Part shown: positions 59,349-64,000 of the stretch, piece by piece
Numbering within the stretch: position 1 is the stretch's first letter
Layout of the letters: every line of letters starts with the position of its first letter
From: Bosea beijingensis
Lineage (GTDB): Bacteria > Pseudomonadota > Alphaproteobacteria > Rhizobiales > Beijerinckiaceae
Assembly (NCBI RefSeq): GCF_030758975.1
Contig: NZ_CP132359.1
Span: 124,001 to 188,000 of the forward strand
Length of the DNA stretch: 64,000 nucleotides
Direction of reading: 5' to 3'
The notes under the pieces: model-generated
The model's database searches: none
Seen by the model: the letters and a program-made list of their open reading frames with translations, nothing else
What the model was told of the DNA's origin: nothing
Program-made: the position numbers and the translations under genes

Positions 59349-60095
59349 ATGACCGCAGTTTCCGCCGTCTCCCGCCGTGGCCTGATCGGCCTGGGCGCCG
59401 CCGCGCTCGCCGTCGCCGCCGCGCCGAAGGTCTGGGCGCAGGCCGCAGCCCCCGCTGCTCCGGCCGGCCCGTTCTCGCTGCCGAAGCGCGCCTATGAGGC
59501 CAATGCGCTGGAGCCGCATATCGACGCGGCCACGATGGACATCCACTATAACCGCCACCATGCGGCCTATGTCACGGCGCTGAACAATGCCGCCAAGGAC
59601 AATGGCGTCATCGCCAAGGCCTCCGTCGGGGAGCTGATCGCCGATCTCGGCCAGTTGCCCGAGAGCATCCGCACCCTCGTCCGCAACAATGGCGGCGGCC
59701 ATGCCAACCACAGCATGTTCTGGGAGATCATGGCGCCGGGCGCCGGCGGCGCGCCGGCCGGCGAGGTCGCCGAAGCGATCACCCGCGATCTCGGCGGCTT
59801 CGACAAGTTCAAGGCGGATTTCGAGGCGGCTGGCCTGCGCGTCTTCGGCTCGGGCTGGGTCTTCGTCACCGTCGACAAGGCAGGCAAGCTCGCTTTGCTC
59901 GGCAAGCCCAATCAGGACAGCCCGATCATGGACAAGCAGATGGTCCTGCTCGGCAACGACGTCTGGGAGCACGCCTATTACCTGAAGTACCAGAACCGCC
60001 GCGCCGACTACCTCAAGGGCTGGTGGAACGTGGTCGACTGGAAGAAGGTCAACGAGCGCTATGCCGCCGCCAAGGCGGGCAAGCTCGCGCTCTGA
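59349..60095 (+). CDS. Exported Fe/Mn superoxide dismutase
   Basis: A 248-residue SOD of the Fe/Mn family. A twin-arginine signal (SRRGLIGLGAAALAVAAAPK) precedes the domain, so export is likely. Metal ligands are in DIHYNRHHAAYV, GGGHANHSMFWE and NDVWEHAYYL. GGAGG sits about 8 nt ahead of the ATG at 59349. SODs of this family are usually cytoplasmic; a periplasmic one would guard against external superoxide. Fe or Mn preference is not clear. Confidence 0.92.
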   Translation: MTAVSAVSRRGLIGLGAAALAVAAAPKVWAQAAAPAAPAGPFSLPKRAYEANALEPHIDAATMDIHYNRHHAAYVTALNNAAKDNGVIAKASVGELIADLGQLPESIRTLVRNNGGGHANHSMFWEIMAPGAGGAPAGEVAEAITRDLGGFDKFKADFEAAGLRVFGSGWVFVTVDKAGKLALLGKPNQDSPIMDKQMVLLGNDVWEHAYYLKYQNRRADYLKGWWNVVDWKKVNERYAAAKAGKLAL

Positions 60096-60112
60096 CAGGA
60101 ATCGCCGGTCGC

Positions 60113-60140
60113 GTCATGCTCGGGCTCGCCCGAGCATGAC
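60113..60140. repeat. Perfect palindrome, GTCATGCTCGGGC type
   Basis: GTCATGCTCGGGC and its exact complement GCCCGAGCATGAC are separated by TC. It lies between the convergent SOD and MFS genes. It lacks a T-run and matches the other GTCAT...ATGAC elements in layout; it may double as a terminator. Confidence 0.7.
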
Positions 60141-60151
60141 CGCCCTCTCCG

Positions 60152-61375
60152 CTAATGCCCGACCTTCGCCCCGCGCGTGCCTTCGCTGAGCCGCGGCAGG
60201 AACCAGGCGAGCAGACCCATCAGCGGGATGAAAGAGCAGATCTTGTAGACCATCTCGATGCCGAGAATGTCGGCGAACTCGCCGAGCAGCGCGGCGGCAA
60301 GCCCGCCGAGCCCGAAGGACAGCCCGTAGAAGAAGCCGCCGACCAGTCCGACGCGACCGGGCAGCAGTTCCAGCGCATAGATCAGGATCGCGGCGAAGGC
60401 GCTCGACATGATCAGGTTGATCACGATCGTCAGTGCGCCGGTCCAGAACAGGTCCGCATAGGGCAGGACCAGCGTGAAGGGCAGCGCGCCCAGGATCGAG
60501 AACCAGATGATCTTGTTGCGGCCGATCCGGTCGCCCAGCATGCCGCCGGCCAGCGCTCCCGCCGCCGAAGAGGCGAGGAACAGGAACAACATCACCTGCG
60601 AGTTCTGGATCGAGATGCCGAACTTGCCCATCAGGTAGAAGGTGTAGAACGACGAGAAGCTCGCCGAATAGGCGTTCTTCGAGAACAGCAGGATGATCAG
60701 GATCGTGATCGCGAAGGCGACCGAGCGCTTGCCCGGCCGCGCCGGCGCAGCGGTCGCCGCAGCAACCTTCGGCGGCCGCGCCCTATCGAGGCGGGCATAG
60801 CTCGCCGCGGTCCAGACCATCAACATCATCGCGACCAGCGCCGCGACCGAGAACCAGGCGAGGCTGCCCTGCCCGCGCGGCACGATGACGAAGGCGGCAA
60901 GCAACGGCCCGAGCGCCCCGCCCGTCTGGCCCCCGACCTGGAAGATGCCTTGCGCCAGACCGTGCCGGCCGCCGGACGCGTTACGCGCCATGCGGGTCGC
61001 CTCCGGATGGAAGATCGAGGAGCCGATGCCAACGCAGGCGGCCGAGAGCAGGAGGAAGCCGTAGCTGCCGGCATAGGCCAGCCCGATCAGCCCCGACAGC
61101 GTGAAACCCATGCCAACAACCATCGAATAGGGCATCGGATGCTTGTCGGTATAGAGTCCGACGGCCGGCTGCAGCAGCGAGGCCGAGACCTGGAAGGTCA
61201 GGGTGATCAGGCCAATCTGGCCGAAATCGAGCCGGTAGGATTCCTTGATGATCGGGTAGATCGCCGGGATCAGCGACTGGATCATGTCGTTGAGCAGATG
61301 CGTGAAGCTCAGCGCGATCAGCACCGGCATCATGGCGCGTTGCGGCAGGGAGGCAGTCGGCGCGCTAGCGGTCAT
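60152..61375 (-). CDS. fsr: MFS transporter, fosmidomycin resistance protein-like
   Basis: A 407-residue inner-membrane protein with 12 predicted helices. The N-terminal stretch LIALSFTHLLNDMIQSLIPA and YPIIKESYRLDFGQIGLITL, SSIFHPEATRMARNASGG, and QVGGQTGGALGPLL are typical of the Fsr group, which exports fosmidomycin and perhaps other compounds. Natural substrate here unknown. Confidence 0.88.
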   Translation of the reverse strand: MTASAPTASLPQRAMMPVLIALSFTHLLNDMIQSLIPAIYPIIKESYRLDFGQIGLITLTFQVSASLLQPAVGLYTDKHPMPYSMVVGMGFTLSGLIGLAYAGSYGFLLLSAACVGIGSSIFHPEATRMARNASGGRHGLAQGIFQVGGQTGGALGPLLAAFVIVPRGQGSLAWFSVAALVAMMLMVWTAASYARLDRARPPKVAAATAAPARPGKRSVAFAITILIILLFSKNAYSASFSSFYTFYLMGKFGISIQNSQVMLFLFLASSAAGALAGGMLGDRIGRNKIIWFSILGALPFTLVLPYADLFWTGALTIVINLIMSSAFAAILIYALELLPGRVGLVGGFFYGLSFGLGGLAAALLGEFADILGIEMVYKICSFIPLMGLLAWFLPRLSEGTRGAKVGH

Positions 61376-61639
61376 CTCGGCAAAGTCCCGCAGCGTCTGC
61401 GGCAGGCCGATTCCCGCCTCGTGACGCGGTCGAAGGCTCTAGAGGATCGCCGCCGCCCGCACAATTTCATGAGCCGGCACCACGGCAATGCCCTCACTGC
61501 ATGCCTGGCCAGTTTTTCGCGTCCTGAAAGCCGTCAAATCCGGCCAGATCGCTGTTGATCGCACCGACCGAGTTGAATTTCCGATTGATCCCGCGTCCAA
61601 TCCTGCCGAGATTGCCCGCTTTCATGGGAGGTTGACTGA

Positions 61640-62620
61640 ATGTCTCTGCGTCTTCGTTCGAAACTGACCGCTGCTGGCCTCGCCCTTGGAGCCGTTGCTC
61701 TGGTGGCCGGCATCGCCGTTGCCCAGGCCCCGGCCTTCTTCCGCATCGGCACCGGCGGCACGGCCGGCACCTATTATCCGATCGGCGGCCTGATCGCGAA
61801 TGCGATCTCGGCCCCGCCGCAACTCGTCGCGACCGCCGTCGCCAGCAACGGCTCCGTCGCCAATGTCAACGCCATCGTCGGCGGCGCCGCCGAATCCGGC
61901 TTCGTTCAGGCTGACGTCGCCTACTGGGCCTATTCCGGCACCGGCGTCTACGAGGGCAAGCCGAAGGTCGCGGAACTGCGCTCGATAGCCAATCTCTATC
62001 CTGAGAGCGTTCACCTCGTCGTCCGCAAGGCCTCGAACGTGAAGAGCGTCGCCGATCTCAAGGGCAAGAAGGTCTCGCTCGACGAGCCTGGTTCCGGCAC
62101 GCTTCTGAACGCCAAGGCGATCCTCGCCGCCTTCGGCGTCACCGAGAAGGACATCTCGGCCGAGTACCTCAAGCCGAACCAGGCGGCCGAGAAGATGAAG
62201 GACGGCTCGGTCGATGCCTTCTTCTTCACCGGCGGCTATCCGGCCGCCGCCATCTCCGAGCTCGCCTCGACTGGCTCGGGCATCGACATCCTGCCGATCA
62301 CCGGCGCTCCGGCCGAGAAGCTCGCCAAGGACTCGCCCTTCTTCGCCGCCGACGAAATCCCGGCCGGCACATACAAGGATGTCGGCGCTGTGAAGACCGT
62401 CGCGGTCGGCGCCCACTGGGTCACCTCCTCGAAGATTTCGGCCGACACCGTCTATGCCGTGACCAAGTCGCTGTGGAGCGACAAGGCTCGCACCGCGCTC
62501 GATGCCGGCCACGCCAAGGGCAAGGCGATCCGCAAGGAGACCGCGCTCTCCGGCCTGCAGGGCGTGCCGCTGCATCCGGGTGCCGAGAAGTTCTACAAGG
62601 AAGCCGGCCTGCTCAAGTAA
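61640..62620 (+). CDS. TAXI-family TRAP solute-binding protein
   Basis: A 326-residue periplasmic binding protein with a signal peptide (about 1-29). The domain begins FFRIGTGGTAGTYYPIGG, the TAXI hallmark, and continues with ATAVASNGSVANVNAIVGGA and SVHLVVRKASNVKSVADL. It binds the solute for the fused permease encoded 126 nt downstream. A GGGAGG site precedes the ATG. Substrates of TAXI systems are mostly unknown; some take up C4-C5 dicarboxylates or glutamate. Confidence 0.95.
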   Translation: MSLRLRSKLTAAGLALGAVALVAGIAVAQAPAFFRIGTGGTAGTYYPIGGLIANAISAPPQLVATAVASNGSVANVNAIVGGAAESGFVQADVAYWAYSGTGVYEGKPKVAELRSIANLYPESVHLVVRKASNVKSVADLKGKKVSLDEPGSGTLLNAKAILAAFGVTEKDISAEYLKPNQAAEKMKDGSVDAFFFTGGYPAAAISELASTGSGIDILPITGAPAEKLAKDSPFFAADEIPAGTYKDVGAVKTVAVGAHWVTSSKISADTVYAVTKSLWSDKARTALDAGHAKGKAIRKETALSGLQGVPLHPGAEKFYKEAGLLK

Positions 62621-62646
62621 GCAGACCACGCATCCGTGCGTCTGAT

Positions 62647-62686
62647 CCGTCATCCCGGGCGAGCAACGCCCGACCCGGGATGACGG
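62647..62686. repeat. Palindromic repeat, GTCATCCCGGG type
   Basis: CCGTCATCCCGGG (62647-62659) pairs exactly with CCCGGGATGACGG (62674-62686), with a small inner GGGCG/CGCCC stem. It sits between two genes of one probable operon (TAXI-binding protein and permease), so it could reduce transcription or protect the upstream mRNA. Confidence 0.75.
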
Positions 62687-62746
62687 CGCTTCTATTTTGA
62701 CGGCGCGGATGGCGCTGTTCCAGCTCGATCGCCGAGGTCTCTTCCC

Positions 62747-64000
62747 ATGACCAACCAGCCCTCCGCAGCAGAACTCGCCAAGCTCGAGGAAGAACTCGAT
62801 CCGGAAATGCAGTTCCGCAAGGTGCCGCATGGCACCGCGCTGCTGATCGGCGGCCTGCTGCTTGCGCTGTCGGCCTTCCATTACTACACGGCCGGCTTCG
62901 GCCTGCTGCGCGAGACCACGCATCGCGGCATCCATCTCGCCTTCGTGCTCGGGCTGATCTTCCTCGTCTTCTCCGCGCGCAAGAGCGAGGCCGGCACCGT
63001 CTATCCCTCGACCGCCTTCCGCCCCGGCGGCGTGCCGCTCTATGACTGGGTCTTCGCGATCGCAGTCGCCGTCGCCAGCCTCTACGTACCCTGGATCTTC
63101 GAGGACCTCGTCTTCCGCGTCGGCAATCCCTCGCCGCTCGACGTCGCGATGGGCACGATCACCATCGTCCTGATGATCGAGGCGACGCGCCGCGCCATCG
63201 GCTGGGGCCTGCCGCTGATCGCGCTTTTCGCCATCGTCTACGCGCTCTTCGGAAACTGGTTCCCCGGCATCTTCCTGCATCCGGGCTCGACCTGGTCGAA
63301 CCTCGTCAACCATCTCTACCTGACCAGTCAGGGCGTCTATGGCGTCGCGCTCGGCGTCGTCGCGACCTATGTCTTCCATTTCGTGCTGTTCGGTGTGCTG
63401 GCAACCCGCATCGGCCTCGGCCGCCTCTTCCTCGGCGTCGCTGCGGCGGTCGCCGGCCGCTTCGCCGGCGGCCCGGCCAAGGTCTCGATCTTCGGCTCGG
63501 CCCTGTTCGGGATGATCTCGGGCTCCTCGGTCGCCAACACCGTGACCGTCGGCTCGCTCACCATCCCGATGATGATCCGCCTCGGCTACCAGCGCCATTT
63601 CGCGGCGGCCGTGGAATCGACCGCCGCGACCGGCGGCCAGATCACCCCGCCGATCATGGGCGCCGCCGCCTTCCTGATGGTCGAGTTCCTCAACTTGCCC
63701 TATGCGACCATCGTCATCGCCGCGATCGTGCCCGCCTTCATGCATTTCTTCGGCGTGCTGATGCAGGTGCATTTCGAGGCGCGCCGCACCGGCATGGGCG
63801 GCATGACCGACGCGGAGGCGCCGAAGCTCCGCGAGGTCTTCGCCCGTGACTGGCCGACTGTCGCGCCGCTCTTCGCACTGATCGTCGTGCTCTTCACCGG
63901 CTACACGCCCTATCTCGCCGCCTTCTGGGGCATCACCGGCTGCATGCTGGTCGGCCTCGCGCATTACCGGGCAGGCGCCGCACTGGCGCTGGCGCTCGCC
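62747..64000 (+). CDS. TRAP transporter permease, fused small and large subunits, partial
   Basis: The first 418 codons of a gene cut by the right edge. It encodes a 4TM-12TM TRAP fusion protein: an N-terminal DctQ-like part (about 30-130, four helices) and a DctM-like part from about residue 140, with IFGSALFGMISGSSVANTVT and TAATGGQITPPIMGAAAFLM, the large-subunit signatures. It couples Na+ or H+ gradients to solute uptake together with the TAXI protein. Confidence 0.93.
   Translation, partial: MTNQPSAAELAKLEEELDPEMQFRKVPHGTALLIGGLLLALSAFHYYTAGFGLLRETTHRGIHLAFVLGLIFLVFSARKSEAGTVYPSTAFRPGGVPLYDWVFAIAVAVASLYVPWIFEDLVFRVGNPSPLDVAMGTITIVLMIEATRRAIGWGLPLIALFAIVYALFGNWFPGIFLHPGSTWSNLVNHLYLTSQGVYGVALGVVATYVFHFVLFGVLATRIGLGRLFLGVAAAVAGRFAGGPAKVSIFGSALFGMISGSSVANTVTVGSLTIPMMIRLGYQRHFAAAVESTAATGGQITPPIMGAAAFLMVEFLNLPYATIVIAAIVPAFMHFFGVLMQVHFEARRTGMGGMTDAEAPKLREVFARDWPTVAPLFALIVVLFTGYTPYLAAFWGITGCMLVGLAHYRAGAALALALA

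Noticed and set aside
61622..63964. A 780-codon open frame on the minus strand
   Set aside because: It is antisense to the TAXI and TRAP genes, which have clear family motifs. Its translation is Arg/Asp/Gly-rich low-complexity sequence typical of antisense frames in GC-rich DNA.

Overview
The window is about 64 kb of GC-rich chromosome from an alphaproteobacterium, most likely of the order Hyphomicrobiales (Rhizobiales). The support is a dcw cluster headed by mraZ with meso-diaminopimelate-type MurE, an ArsR-methyltransferase fusion gene ahead of metF-metH, a class A RNase P RNA, a compact che operon with cheD, and EttA. The layout and the palindromic intergenic repeats recall Bosea and relatives, but that genus-level placement is an inference. 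No tRNA, rRNA, CRISPR array, insertion sequence or prophage was recognised; most of it is core chromosome.

Layout. 1-8.1 kb (minus): mraZ-rsmH-ftsL-ftsI-murE-murF-mraY-murD, tightly packed, preceded by a 10-bp-period array of TGGG repeats that looks like an MraZ operator. 8.3-11.9 kb: a palindromic repeat, the divergent ohrR/ohr peroxide-defence pair, rnpB, a lytic transglycosylase and a TerB-J-domain protein. 11.9-19.4 kb (plus): a cell-wall amidase, a MacAB-type exporter whose adaptor gene carries an in-frame TAG stop, a PAS protein with a degenerate GGDEF domain, and a Na/phosphate cotransporter family protein. 19.4-25.7 kb (minus): a GNAT enzyme and the methionine-cycle operon (ArsR-methyltransferase, metF, metH) behind a perfect 22-nt palindrome.

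25.8-29.0 kb (minus) holds four consecutive genes for coiled-coil proteins, one of 497 residues that resembles crescentin-like proteins and three small ones, two of which share a C-terminal motif. This is the best candidate here for an undescribed system. 29.6-34 kb: cspA, a truncated YitT-family remnant, an FMN-dependent L-lactate dehydrogenase family gene, a DUF4287 protein and an orphan Tat-type peptide-binding protein. 34.3-47.7 kb: a mixed housekeeping stretch (DUF1801, glyoxalase-like, EamA transporter, acetyltransferase, ettA, metallo-beta-lactamase-like protein, SDR/TetR pair, aldo/keto reductase, FliK-like and FlhB-like genes, GNAT, mogA).

47.8-60.1 kb: an exported glutathione peroxidase, a full chemotaxis cluster on the minus strand (soluble receptor, atypical receiver, STAS, cheY, cheA, cheW, membrane receptor, cheR, cheD, cheB, second cheY, terminator), and an exported Fe/Mn superoxide dismutase. 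60-64 kb: a fosmidomycin-resistance-type MFS exporter and a TAXI-TRAP solute uptake pair whose permease runs off the end. Five GTCAT...ATGAC palindromic elements are scattered between genes.
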